A stretch of 35,855 nt of DNA. Origin: an uncultured Clostridia bacterium. Its GTDB lineage: Bacteria; Bacillota; Clostridia; Christensenellales; Borkfalkiaceae. The notes below the pieces were generated by a model that saw only the letters and a program-made list of their open reading frames with translations, had not been told where the DNA came from and did no database searches. Location of the stretch: positions 1 to 35,855 of the forward strand of contig CANRIY010000002.1 in assembly GCA_947630775.1 (NCBI GenBank). The letters are read 5' to 3'. Below are positions 1 through 8,056 of the stretch, piece by piece (positions within the stretch are counted from its first letter, which is position 1; each line of letters starts with the position of its first letter). A program made the translations under genes and the position numbers.

Positions 1-1
1 G

Positions 2-871
2 GAAGATATTGCCGACGAGACGGAAGAGGAGCTTTCTTCCTTCGATATGGACGAGCGGGAAGCCGCGCGCGTCGAATTCCGCCTCGACGAGATCAAGTCC
101 CTCAAAAAGAAATACGGCGGGAGCGTGGAGGCGGCGATCGCATATCTCGCCCGCGCAAAGGAAGAATTTTCCGCACTGGAAGACAGCGGGGAGCGTTTCG
201 AAAAACTTTCCGATGAACTCACCCACACCGAGGACGCGCTCTATAGCGCATGCCTTGCGCTCACGGCGGCAAGGAAAGAGACTGCGAAAGGATTTACGGA
301 GCGGGTCGCCGCGGAGCTCAAAACGCTTGCGATCGGCGCGGCGCGGTTTGAGATCGAATTCGGGGAGTATTCGCGCGGGGATGTCCCGAAAGCGACTTCC
401 GAGGGCCTCGGAGAGGTGAGATTTCTCTTTTCCGCAAACCGCGGGGAGCCCTTGAAACCGCTCGACAAGATCATCAGCGGCGGCGAAATGAGCAGATTTA
501 TGCTCGCCGTCAAGGCGCAAATGTCCGCTGTCGGCGAGATCGGGACGTATATCTTCGACGAGATCGACGCGGGGATCGGCGGCGAAACAGCCAAGGCGGT
601 CGGAGAAAAATTCTGCACGATCTCGAGAAATACGCAGATCGTTGCGGTATCCCATCTTGCGCGCATCGCCGCATTTGCCGACAGGAATTTCCTCATAGAA
701 AAACAGGAAGAAGGGGGAAGGACGTTCACGCGGATCCGAAGCCTTGAACGGGAGGAACTGCTTCGCGAGATCGCACGGCTCATCGGCGGAGACACCGGGC
801 AGATCGCAACGGAACATGCGCGTCTCCTGTTGTCGGAAGCCGAACTTTACAAAAACTCCCTTTCTGCATAG
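2..871 (+). CDS. recN: DNA repair protein RecN, C-terminal part (5' truncated by window edge)
   Basis: RecN is an SMC-like ATPase that acts at DNA double-strand breaks. The frame is open from base 2, so the N-terminal half, including Walker A, lies outside the window; about 289 residues are visible. The ABC signature ISGGEMSR is encoded at about 473-496, the Walker B stretch TYIFDEIDAGIGG at about 540-580 with its acidic pair at 557-562, and the switch-histidine segment VSHLARIAA at about 647. Upstream of the signature the protein is charged and helical, as expected for the end of the coiled coil. The stop is followed after 60 bp by spoIVB, the conserved Bacillota order. The order and motifs make this call very safe. 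Confidence 0.95.
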   Translation, partial: EDIADETEEELSSFDMDEREAARVEFRLDEIKSLKKKYGGSVEAAIAYLARAKEEFSALEDSGERFEKLSDELTHTEDALYSACLALTAARKETAKGFTERVAAELKTLAIGAARFEIEFGEYSRGDVPKATSEGLGEVRFLFSANRGEPLKPLDKIISGGEMSRFMLAVKAQMSAVGEIGTYIFDEIDAGIGGETAKAVGEKFCTISRNTQIVAVSHLARIAAFADRNFLIEKQEEGGRTFTRIRSLEREELLREIARLIGGDTGQIATEHARLLLSEAELYKNSLSA

Positions 872-931
872 AGCCGAACGAAGAATAGAAACACGCAGCT
901 TGCGCAAAGTAATCTCCAAACGGAGGTTTTC

Positions 932-1939
932 ATGCGTAAGCTGAATTTTTTTCTTGCGGCTTTTGCAACGCTCTTCGCCGTATGCCTCACGGGCACGGGG
1001 ATCGATGCAAATGCCGCTTCCAATGAATATTATTTGGGCGGAATGACGGCAGGATTTTCCCTCTCCGCGGGAGGGGCGGAGGTGATCGGGCTCTCCGAGG
1101 TCTCGTCCGACGACGGGATCCACCGCCCGGCGGAAGAGGTCGGGATCAAGGTCGGCGATCTCATCTGCGCGGCGGACAGTATCAGGATCAAGAGCATTTC
1201 CGACCTCAATGCCGCGCTCGAACGCAGCGGCGGGAAGGAAATCGTCCTCACGGTCAAGCGGAACGGAGAGACTGCGGAAATCAAATTGAGACCCGCACTC
1301 GACAAAAAGACGGGAAAATATAAGATCGGCGTGCTCATCCGCGACACTTTGACGGGTATCGGCACCGTAACCTACATCAAAAAGGACACTCTTCGCTTCG
1401 GATCTTTGGGACATGCCGTATGCGACGAAAGCAATCAATCACTTGAAATTTCCGACCCGAAAGTTTATCTTTGCAGTGTGATCGGCGTTAACAAGGGAAA
1501 ACGCGGGAAAGCGGGGGAGCTCAGAGGGCTCTTCCTCAACGATAAGGCGATCGGTAAGGCAGATTCCGTCTGTATGACGGGACTCTACGGAACATTCGAT
1601 AAAAATTATGATTTTTCGCATACCGAAACGGTCGAGATCGCACCGATTTCGGAAGCGACGATCGGAAAAGCCGTCATTTACTCCACGATCGACGGCGTTT
1701 GCCCGCAAAAATATGAGATCAGCATTGCGAAAGTAGACGAAAACAATAAGGATCATAAGAATTTTGTGATCAAGGTGACGGACGAAAAACTCATCAAAGA
1801 GACGGGCGGGATCGTGCAGGGGATGAGCGGGAGCCCGATCGTCCAGAACGGAAAATTGATCGGAGCAGTCACTCACGTCTTTTTGAACGATCCGACGCGC
1901 GGCTACGGCATCGGGATCGAACATATGATAGAAAAATAA
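932..1939 (+). CDS. spoIVB: SpoIVB peptidase (S55), sporulation signalling protease
   Basis: In spore formers, SpoIVB is exported from the forespore and cleaves SpoIVFA, which activates sigma-K in the mother cell. The 335-residue product starts with a hydrophobic signal/anchor (about residues 5-28). A PDZ domain follows (about 50-120, with the GIKVGDLI signature near 71), then the S55 domain. His161 in FGSLGHAVCD and Ser299 in GMSGSP fit the catalytic His and Ser. The end, THVFLNDPTRGYGIGIE, is typical of the family. The length is slightly short for SpoIVB. The ATG is preceded by GGAGG six bases upstream. The gene follows recN as in Bacillus, but spo0A does not come next. Confidence 0.95.
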   Translation: MRKLNFFLAAFATLFAVCLTGTGIDANAASNEYYLGGMTAGFSLSAGGAEVIGLSEVSSDDGIHRPAEEVGIKVGDLICAADSIRIKSISDLNAALERSGGKEIVLTVKRNGETAEIKLRPALDKKTGKYKIGVLIRDTLTGIGTVTYIKKDTLRFGSLGHAVCDESNQSLEISDPKVYLCSVIGVNKGKRGKAGELRGLFLNDKAIGKADSVCMTGLYGTFDKNYDFSHTETVEIAPISEATIGKAVIYSTIDGVCPQKYEISIAKVDENNKDHKNFVIKVTDEKLIKETGGIVQGMSGSPIVQNGKLIGAVTHVFLNDPTRGYGIGIEHMIEK

Positions 1940-1976
1940 GTCGAATCATCGGAGAAATCGGTTCATATCATGGGAT

Positions 1977-2573
1977 ATGAACCTCTTTTTTGTCCGCGAC
2001 ACGCTCATGCGCGCCATAGAACGGAAAAAGACACTTTTGGCGCTCTCCGTTCTCTTCTTGTTTATGACGATCCTCGGGATCTCTCTCGTCTCGTCGCCCG
2101 CCGTCTATGAATACCAGCTTTCCGTCACAGATAAATTTATGACGGAGATCTGTTTTTCGGACGACAGCGTCTTTTTGATCTTTCTTTCGAGAACGGCGGG
2201 GTTTTCCCTGCTTCTTCTGCTCGTCCTTGCGGGAGGGATCCATCCCGTCGCGCTCCTTCTTCCGCTTGCCGTTCTCCTGTACCGTGCGTTTACGTTCGGC
2301 GGAAGTCTCTATGTCTTTTTCAGCTTTTACGGACTTTCGGGCGGGCTCGTCGTCTTTGTCCTCTATCTGCCCGTTCATCTCTGCGTAGACGTCTGCCTTT
2401 TGCTTGCTGCGTCCCTCTCCGTGGGGCGGGCGTTCGGGTTTTGCTTCTGCAAAAACGATTTTTTGGGGCTCCTTTGGGATTTTCTTGCACTTTTCCTCCT
2501 CATCGCCTTGGTCTGTTTCGTTGAAATGATCCTGCTTCTCGTCCTGTTTCACCCGATAGGAAATATTTTGTAA
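1977..2573 (+). CDS. Polytopic membrane protein, possibly SpoIIM-like
   Basis: The 198-residue product is very hydrophobic with about five membrane segments (roughly residues 20-40, 65-85, 88-105, 115-145 and 165-190). Its N-terminus is short and basic and precedes TM1, and there are no catalytic motifs. Size, topology and position between spoIVB and dacF suggest SpoIIM, the membrane subunit of the DMP engulfment complex; spoIIM lies near dacF in Bacillus. I see no sequence signature that proves this, so the identification is inference from topology and context. The start is uncertain: no good Shine-Dalgarno (SD) sequence sits before ATG 1977, and Met 11 (2007) is an alternative. That the frame is a real gene is likely. 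Confidence 0.6.
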   Translation: MNLFFVRDTLMRAIERKKTLLALSVLFLFMTILGISLVSSPAVYEYQLSVTDKFMTEICFSDDSVFLIFLSRTAGFSLLLLLVLAGGIHPVALLLPLAVLLYRAFTFGGSLYVFFSFYGLSGGLVVFVLYLPVHLCVDVCLLLAASLSVGRAFGFCFCKNDFLGLLWDFLALFLLIALVCFVEMILLLVLFHPIGNIL

Positions 2574-2607
2574 GTGTATTTTTCATCCGAAGCGGCAAAC
2601 TGACGGT

Positions 2608-3756
2608 ATGAAGAAAATCATTTGTGCGGTCATATCGGTACTATCGGCGCCCATGTTCTTATTCGGGGGCGCGAGCAGAGCCGTTGCGCTCGAAAAGGAA
2701 CCCGCCTGCAAGGCGGCATATTGCTGCGACTATGGCACGGGGACAACGATCTACGCAAAAGAGGAGACAAAACGGCTTCCCATTGCGAGCATGTGCAAGA
2801 TCATGACGCTGCTTCTGTCCTTTGAAGCGGTAGACAGGGGAGAGCTTTCCTACGGCGAAATGATCACCGTAAGCGAAAATGCGGCGGGAATGGGAGGTTC
2901 GCAGGTATTTTTGCAGGCGGGGCTCTCCTATTCGGCGGAAGAGCTCTTGAAGACGATCGCCGTCTGTTCCGCAAATGACTCCTGCGTTGCGATGGCGGAA
3001 CGCGTTGCGGGGAGCGAAAGCGCTTTCATCGAAAAAATGAACGCTCGCGCAAAGGAGCTCGGGGCAGAAAACACGCTCTTTGCGAACTGCACGGGGCTTC
3101 CGAAGGAACCGCAGTATTCCTGCGCCAAAGACGTTGCGGCAATGCTGCGGGAACTCTTAAAGCATGACAAATATTATTCATTGACGAAAATCTGGATGGA
3201 GGATTTTGCCCATCCCGACGGCAGAACGACCCAAATCAGCAATACAAACAAGCTGTTGCGCTATTATGACGGTTGCGACGGCGGAAAAACAGGATTTACG
3301 AGCGAAGCGGGATATTGTCTCGCCGCAACGGCCAAGCGGGGGGATACGCGCATCATTTCCGTCGTGATCGGCGCGGAGAGCTCGAAGATCAGAAATGCGG
3401 AAGTTTCCGCCTTGCTTGACGAAGCCTTTCAAAATTATGAGAATAAAGTTCTCCTGAACGCCGGGGAGACGGTCGGAGAACGGGCTGAGGTCAGAGGCAG
3501 CCGCGTGGAATCGGTTTCCGTCGCCGCAAAAGACGCCCTGACGGCGTTCGGGAAGAGGGGAGAGGACGGGAAATACCATGTGGAGATCCGCCTCGGTGAG
3601 CTTCGCGCGCCCGTCTCTTCGGGCGATGACGTCGGAGAAGCAATTCTTTACAGCGACGGTGTGGAGATCTCCCGCGTCGGGCTCGTCGCCACGGAGGATG
3701 CGCCCCCGTACACATGGTGGGACGCCCTCCGCGAAAGCGCCAAAAACTGGAATTAA
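2608..3756 (+). CDS. dacF: D-alanyl-D-alanine carboxypeptidase (S11, DacF-like)
   Basis: This penicillin-binding protein removes the terminal D-Ala from peptidoglycan stem peptides outside the membrane. The 382-residue product begins with a signal peptide (about residues 1-28). All three S11 active-site motifs are present: SMCK (61-64, acylated Ser61), SAN (121-123) and KTG (227-229). The C-terminal beta-rich PBP5-like domain follows from about 280 and ends in an amphipathic stretch (WWDALRESAKNW) that could anchor it to the membrane. The place after spoIVB and the SpoIIM-like gene favours DacF, the sporulation-linked paralogue; a general DacA role cannot be excluded. The RBS is weak. Confidence 0.9.
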   Translation: MKKIICAVISVLSAPMFLFGGASRAVALEKEPACKAAYCCDYGTGTTIYAKEETKRLPIASMCKIMTLLLSFEAVDRGELSYGEMITVSENAAGMGGSQVFLQAGLSYSAEELLKTIAVCSANDSCVAMAERVAGSESAFIEKMNARAKELGAENTLFANCTGLPKEPQYSCAKDVAAMLRELLKHDKYYSLTKIWMEDFAHPDGRTTQISNTNKLLRYYDGCDGGKTGFTSEAGYCLAATAKRGDTRIISVVIGAESSKIRNAEVSALLDEAFQNYENKVLLNAGETVGERAEVRGSRVESVSVAAKDALTAFGKRGEDGKYHVEIRLGELRAPVSSGDDVGEAILYSDGVEISRVGLVATEDAPPYTWWDALRESAKNWN

Positions 3757-3770
3757 AGGATTTTGCATAG

Positions 3771-3804
3771 TACTATGTCAGACATAACATTCAGTTGTTA
3801 TGTC
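3771..3804. repeat. Palindromic motif TACTATGTCAGACATA plus overlapping hairpin downstream of dacF
   Basis: The 16-mer TACTATGTCAGACATA (3771-3786) contains the odd palindrome ATGTC-A-GACAT. It overlaps a perfect 9-bp stem (3781-3789 with 3796-3804, six-base loop) followed by a modest T-rich tract (ATTTTCTT). The same 16-mer occurs at 12992-13007 at the end of the glycogen operon. It could be a weak terminator of the dacF transcript, a regulator operator or a small dispersed repeat. The sequence does not decide between these. Confidence 0.55.
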
Positions 3805-3835
3805 ATTTTCTTATGACGTAATTTCACAAAATCTC

Positions 3836-3865
3836 TTGCCTTTTTCAATGCTCTTATGGTATAAT
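3836..3865 (+). promoter_or_regulatory. Promoter of the site-2 protease/scpAB cluster, apparently leaderless
   Basis: A perfect -10 box TATAAT (3860-3865) has the extended TGG just before it, and a -35-like TTGCCT (3836-3841) lies 18 bp upstream. Transcription should start at about 3872-3874, which is the ATG of the next gene, so no RBS can be present in the mRNA. An in-frame stop at 3862-3864 excludes an earlier start. Confidence 0.75.
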
Positions 3866-3873
3866 ATACCTGT

Positions 3874-4602
3874 ATGTTTGATCCCGACAAAATCATCGAG
3901 CTATTTGCAAGTTTTCTTGCCGTGGTCGTCGTCCTGACGCTCCATGAGTTTGCGCATGCCTTTGTTGCTTACAAATGCGGGGATCCGACGCCGAAAATTT
4001 ACGGCCGTCTTTCCGTCAATCCGCTCAGGCACTTTGATCTTGTCGGGCTCATCTGCTTTACGCTCGTCGGATTCGGGTGGGCAAAACCCGTGCCGATCGA
4101 TCCCAATAACTTCAAACGGTACCGTTTGGGGCTCGGGCTTACGGCCTCTGCGGGCGTCGCCACGAATTACATCATGGCGTTCTTGTTTTACCCGCTTGCG
4201 CTCCTCGTGATCAATTTCATGCCCTCGATCGTCTTTTTGACGACCTTTCTCCGTCTTCTCTTCCTGTCGCTCTATGCGTACAGCCTCGGATTCTGCGTAT
4301 TCAACCTGTTGCCGTTTTATCCGCTCGACGGATTCCGCATTGTGGACGCGCTCAATAAGCGCCGCGGCCCTGTCTATCGCTTTTTAAGGCAATACGGGTA
4401 CTATATCCTGCTCTTTCTCATTGCGGAAAGTTTCATCTGCCGCATTTTTGTGAATTTCGGGATCTATCAGATGGATCAATTCAACATTCTCGGCTGGATC
4501 ATGCAATTCGCCGAAAAATATCTCGGTTTCCCCATCCTTGCCATCTGGGGACTTGCGTTCGGAATGCCCGTTGAGGCGCTGTGGGGGCTTTTACTATGGT
4601 AG
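3874..4602 (+). CDS. Site-2 protease family zinc metallopeptidase (M50)
   Basis: The 242-residue integral membrane protein belongs to the short M50B site-2 protease family common in Bacillota next to scpA. Zinc-binding HEFAH is at residues 24-28 in the first membrane helix. The third ligand motif, NLLPFYPLDG, is at 144-153 with Asp152. The GWAKPVPIDPNNF segment (69-80) is typical of the family. About five hydrophobic segments are visible. The substrate is unknown. The last bases overlap the scpA start (ATGGTAG), so the genes are probably translationally coupled. The ATG at 3874 is the only reasonable start, because the HEXXH motif lies only 23 residues in and a stop codon precedes it. Confidence 0.9.
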   Translation: MFDPDKIIELFASFLAVVVVLTLHEFAHAFVAYKCGDPTPKIYGRLSVNPLRHFDLVGLICFTLVGFGWAKPVPIDPNNFKRYRLGLGLTASAGVATNYIMAFLFYPLALLVINFMPSIVFLTTFLRLLFLSLYAYSLGFCVFNLLPFYPLDGFRIVDALNKRRGPVYRFLRQYGYYILLFLIAESFICRIFVNFGIYQMDQFNILGWIMQFAEKYLGFPILAIWGLAFGMPVEALWGLLLW

Positions 4603-5393
4603 ATCGCGAAAAATTCGAATCGGTCGTCGATTATACGACCGTCCTGAAAGGATTTGAAGGTCCTTTGGATCTGCTCCTTTACCTTATCAACAAAGAGGAG
4701 ATCGAGATCAAAGACGTCTTTGTGTCTGAAGTCACGGAGCAATTCCTCGACTATATGAAGGGGCTTCCGTATTTGGACGTCGACAAGGTGAGCGAATACC
4801 TGAACATCGCGGCGACCATTCTCAAGATCAAGGCACAGTACCTCGTCCCCAATCTGGAAGAGGATCCCGAGATCGACGCCGAGATCGAAGAGGACAAGGC
4901 GAGCCTGATCCGTGCGCTCGAAGAGTACAAGCTCATCAAAGAGGAGATGGCGAAGCTCAAGGAGCTCGAGACGATCGGCTACTTCTTCAAGGAGCCGGAC
5001 AGGGATGTTGGGGAGACAAAGACGGTATTCAACCTCGACAATCTCACGCTTGAAGGCCTTGTGAACGCCTTTTCGGCGCTGATGCTCAAACGCGAGAGCG
5101 TCAAGGGCGACGCCGAAGTGCGTGAGATCCCGCGCGACGAGTTTACGGTCGAACAGAAGGTCGCCTTTATCCTCGAAAGCCTTGAAGAGGGGAAATCTTT
5201 GAAATTTGAGGAACTTTTCACGAAAAACTACTCAAAACCCGAGATCGTCACGACCTTTCAGGCGATGCTCGAGCTCTTGAAACTGCAATACCTGCGCGTC
5301 AGGCAGGAAAACGCATTCGGGGAGATCGTCATTTCCCTCAACCCTGACAGAAAGGAGGAAGAACCCCTTGGAACCATTGACGAATATCATTGA
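4596..5393 (+). CDS. scpA: Segregation and condensation protein A (kleisin)
   Basis: ScpA is the kleisin of the bacterial SMC condensin. It bridges the SMC heads and binds ScpB. The 265-residue product has the N-terminal signature FEGPLDLLLYLINKEEIEIKD and the following VSEYLNIAATILKIKAQYLV. An acidic linker comes next, then the C-terminal winged helix (about 205-258). I chose ATG 4596 because it has a GGGGG stretch eight bases upstream and overlaps the previous stop by seven bases. A GTG at 4581 would add five residues. The gene overlaps scpB by 26 bp, and the strong RBS of scpB lies within the scpA 3' end. Confidence 0.96.
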   Translation: MVDREKFESVVDYTTVLKGFEGPLDLLLYLINKEEIEIKDVFVSEVTEQFLDYMKGLPYLDVDKVSEYLNIAATILKIKAQYLVPNLEEDPEIDAEIEEDKASLIRALEEYKLIKEEMAKLKELETIGYFFKEPDRDVGETKTVFNLDNLTLEGLVNAFSALMLKRESVKGDAEVREIPRDEFTVEQKVAFILESLEEGKSLKFEELFTKNYSKPEIVTTFQAMLELLKLQYLRVRQENAFGEIVISLNPDRKEEEPLGTIDEYH

Positions 5394-6084
5394 GGCAGTG
5401 CTCTTTGCTTCGGGCAAGCCCGTTGCGATCGCCGACATGGCGGAAAAACTCGAAGTTACAGAGTCGGAGATCAAGACCGCGCTCAAAGAGCTGGGGGAAA
5501 AATACGGCGAAAACGCGGGTATCAGGCTTCTTGAATTCAACAAGAAGGCACAGCTCGCCACCAATCCCAATTATAAAGAGCAGGTCGCGGCCGTCCTCAA
5601 TCCCATCCGCGAAAAGGAACTTACCCGCACCGTGCTCGAAACAGCGGCGATCATTGCCTATAAACAGCCCGTGACGCGTACGGAGATCGAGATCCTGCGG
5701 GGGCTCAACAGCGACTATGCCGTCAATGTCCTGCTCGATCTCAAACTCATCTATCCCTGCGGCAGAAAAGACGCCATCGGGCATCCCGTTTTATTTGCGA
5801 CGACGGACGAGTTTTTGAAGCGCTTCAAACTCAACACGCTTGCGGACCTTCCCGATTACGAAGAGCTGATGAGCGCGATCCGCCGCACGGAGGATATCGA
5901 CAGCTATCTCTATGCCCGCGAGGAATATGTTGAGACGCCAGAGGCGCCGTCCGAGGACGAAAACGCGCAAGCCGATCCTCCCGAAAAGCCGCGCGGGCAG
6001 GGGAGAGAGGAAGTCAAAGACGGCTACGAGATCCCCGACTTTTTGAGGGGGCTCGACGACAGCGACCTTGTAAAAATCGGCTGA
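5368..6084 (+). CDS. scpB: Segregation and condensation protein B
   Basis: ScpB forms dimers that bind the ScpA linker in the SMC complex. The 238-residue product shows the two winged helices: IIEAVLFASGKPVAIADMA at the N-terminus, then LETAAIIAYKQPVTRTEIE and ILRGLNSDYAVNVLLDLKLI. The C-terminal tail (about 185-238) is acidic and Pro-rich. The start codon is TTG at 5368, chosen because AAAGGAGGAA (5351-5360) stands seven bases upstream and the encoded N-terminus matches the family. A terminator-like hairpin at 6117-6150 follows the stop. Confidence 0.96.
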   Translation: MEPLTNIIEAVLFASGKPVAIADMAEKLEVTESEIKTALKELGEKYGENAGIRLLEFNKKAQLATNPNYKEQVAAVLNPIREKELTRTVLETAAIIAYKQPVTRTEIEILRGLNSDYAVNVLLDLKLIYPCGRKDAIGHPVLFATTDEFLKRFKLNTLADLPDYEELMSAIRRTEDIDSYLYAREEYVETPEAPSEDENAQADPPEKPRGQGREEVKDGYEIPDFLRGLDDSDLVKIG

Positions 6085-6116
6085 CTTTCTTTTCCGTAAA
6101 CAAATATTTTTTAACG

Positions 6117-6150
6117 ATTCGCCCATATTACGGTTATGGGCGAATTTTTT
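6117..6150 (+). terminator. Intrinsic-terminator-like hairpin overlapping the next start codon
   Basis: A perfect 10-bp stem (6117-6126 with 6136-6145, nine-base loop) is followed directly by six T residues (6145-6150). As drawn it is a good intrinsic terminator for the scpA-scpB transcript. The 3' arm begins exactly with ATGGGCG, the start codon of the DUF2953 gene, so terminator and gene start share bases. Confidence 0.75.
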
Positions 6151-6717
6151 GTGTACTCCACGTTCGCGGGATTTGTTCTGACCTTTTTTCCCGTCTTTCT
6201 GTGGCTGGACGCCTATGTGGACGCAAGGGGAAACCGCGCGTGGTTTTCCTTTTCCGCCTATCGCTTCATGAAGATCTTCGGCGGCTACGGACAGCTCGAC
6301 AAAGAGGGGATCGCCGTTCATATCACGAAGAAAACGGCACTTTTTTTGCCCTTCGATAAATTAGGCGATATGCGCAAAAAATTCGAGATCACAAAGGGGT
6401 TCCAGCTCTGGAAATTTCACCAGACGGTGGAGATCGGCGGCGCGGAGAACGTCTACGGCGTCCTCGTTGCAGCGGGGATCCAGTCGTTTGCGGGCGGCGC
6501 ATTTGCGTATCTGAGGACAAAACATCCCTTTGTGTCCCTCAAAAACTGTACCCTGCTCGCAGAGGACCCCTGCCTGAAACTTTCCTTCGAAAATGCGGTC
6601 ATCTTTAACGGATTTGTTTTAGGCATGGCAATCACAAAAAAATTATTGGAGGCATTGATAAATTGGATAAGAAAAAAAAGATTGACAGCATCATGGAAAA
6701 AACAGCGGAGCAGCTGA
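6136..6717 (+). CDS. ytfI: DUF2953 family membrane-anchored protein (YtfI-like)
   Basis: The 193-residue product has a hydrophobic N-terminal segment (about residues 6-24), then a basic and beta-rich region with little motif content. Size, N-terminal membrane segment and position directly before ytfJ fit the DUF2953/YtfI family, which accompanies ytfJ in spore formers. Its biochemical role is unknown. It overlaps ytfJ by 55 bp. The start is unusual: ATG 6136 lies inside a terminator-like hairpin and has no SD sequence. GTG 6151 is an alternative but also lacks one. The family call rests partly on gene order. Confidence 0.75.
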   Translation: MGEFFVYSTFAGFVLTFFPVFLWLDAYVDARGNRAWFSFSAYRFMKIFGGYGQLDKEGIAVHITKKTALFLPFDKLGDMRKKFEITKGFQLWKFHQTVEIGGAENVYGVLVAAGIQSFAGGAFAYLRTKHPFVSLKNCTLLAEDPCLKLSFENAVIFNGFVLGMAITKKLLEALINWIRKKRLTASWKKQRSS

Positions 6718-7052
6718 CAAGTCTCGTTGACGTAAATACCGTCATCGGAAAGCCCGTGTTTACAGCGAGCGGCGCGCAGATCATCCCGTTTACAAAGGTC
6801 ACGATGGGTTACCTTTCGGGCGGGGGCGAATACGGGGAAGTGAAAGCGATCAAAGAAGATGAATGCTTTCCCTTTGCGGGCGGCGCAGGCACCGTCATCA
6901 ACCTCAAACCGGCGGGATTCCTCATCGACGACGGGAAGGCCTGCCGCGTCGTCCGTCTTACGAACGACCCCATCGACGGGCTCATCGAGAAAGCGAGCGA
7001 GATTGTCGAAAAACTGGTCGATAAGGCGGGCAATGGAGAAGATGAAGGGTAA
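6663..7052 (+). CDS. ytfJ: GerW/YtfJ family sporulation protein
   Basis: YtfJ (GerW) is a small spore protein needed for normal germination in Bacillus. The 129-residue product matches the family throughout: DVNTVIGKPVFTASGAQIIP (about 23-42), then the glycine-rich turn MGYLSGGGEYG and FPFAGGAGTVINLKPAGFL. The start is TTG at 6663 with GGAGG at 6648-6652 ten bases upstream, inside ytfI. Met 11 (6693) is possible but would cut the conserved N-terminus short. The gene overlaps the following carboxypeptidase by 20 bp, so ytfI, ytfJ and that gene are probably co-translated. Confidence 0.92.
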   Translation: MDKKKKIDSIMEKTAEQLTSLVDVNTVIGKPVFTASGAQIIPFTKVTMGYLSGGGEYGEVKAIKEDECFPFAGGAGTVINLKPAGFLIDDGKACRVVRLTNDPIDGLIEKASEIVEKLVDKAGNGEDEG

Positions 7053-8049
7053 ATCGGTATTTTTTGCACTGATGTTCGCCCTGACGGCGTTTCTCGCGCT
7101 CTTTGTCACCGCTTCGCCTGCCCAAAAGACAGATGCGGCGACGGCGGCAAGGGGGGAATGCGTGGTGGAGATCTCCTCGCGGCGGATCCTGCATGAAAAG
7201 GACGCCGGGACATTCCTGCCCATGGCGAGCACGACAAAGGTCCTCACGGCGATCCTCATTCTCGACGACTGCGATCCCGACGAGACCGTTGTGGTGCCGA
7301 AAGCGGCCGAGGGCGTCGAGGGATCGAGCGTTTATCTTCGCGCGGGCGACAGTTACACCGTCAAAGATCTGTTGTACGGACTCATGCTGCGCTCGGGGAA
7401 CGATTGCGCTGTCACGCTCGCCCTTCATCACAGCGGAAGTATCGAGAAGTTTTCGGAAAAAATGAATGAAAAAGCGGCGCTCCTCGGCGCAGAAGGCAGT
7501 TTTTTTGTTAATCCGCACGGACTTCCCGATTCCCGCCATCATACGACGGCGCGCGACCTCGCCCTGATCTCCGCCTATGCAATGGAGAATGAGACCTTCC
7601 GCGAGATCGTCTCCTGCAAGTTCTACGAGCCGCGCGGCTGGCAGAATAAGAACAAGATGCTCTTCACCTACGAGGGCGCAGTCGGCGTCAAGACGGGCTT
7701 TACAGTCGCGGCGGGACGCTGCCTTGTCACCTGTGCGGAGCGCAATGGGATGAAAGTTTTGAGCGTTGTTCTGAACTGTCCCGAGATGTATGAGCGGACG
7801 GCGGAACTTCTCGATCATGCCTTTGAAAATTATGCCTTGTACGACCTCTGCGACAGCTCCGAGCCGTGGGAGGGCTATGAGATCAAGTGCGGCTTTTCCT
7901 ATCCGCTCAAAAAAACAGAACTCCGCTCGCTGCGCTTTTCGAGCGACCTTCTCGACCCTCTCCCGCAGAAAAAGGGGGAAGTCGCGGGACAAATGAAGAT
8001 ATATCTTGAAAACAGCTTGCTTTTTTCGCAGAATTTGTATATCATATAG
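7033..8049 (+). CDS. D-alanyl-D-alanine carboxypeptidase (S11, DacB-like)
   Basis: This is the second S11 carboxypeptidase of the window, 338 residues long. It has a signal peptide (about 8-37, ending near TDAATAA) and the motifs STTK (66-69), SGN (121-123) and KTG (220-222). The C-terminal beta domain is shorter than in DacF. In Bacillus, dacB follows the scpAB region and shapes spore cortex peptidoglycan, so a sporulation role is plausible here, but this is inference from order. The open frame continues upstream to 6859, but those codons overlap ytfJ; ATG 7033, with AAGG six bases upstream and a signal peptide directly after, is the sensible start. Confidence 0.9.
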   Translation: MEKMKGKSVFFALMFALTAFLALFVTASPAQKTDAATAARGECVVEISSRRILHEKDAGTFLPMASTTKVLTAILILDDCDPDETVVVPKAAEGVEGSSVYLRAGDSYTVKDLLYGLMLRSGNDCAVTLALHHSGSIEKFSEKMNEKAALLGAEGSFFVNPHGLPDSRHHTTARDLALISAYAMENETFREIVSCKFYEPRGWQNKNKMLFTYEGAVGVKTGFTVAAGRCLVTCAERNGMKVLSVVLNCPEMYERTAELLDHAFENYALYDLCDSSEPWEGYEIKCGFSYPLKKTELRSLRFSSDLLDPLPQKKGEVAGQMKIYLENSLLFSQNLYII

Positions 8050-8056
8050 GAAGTAC

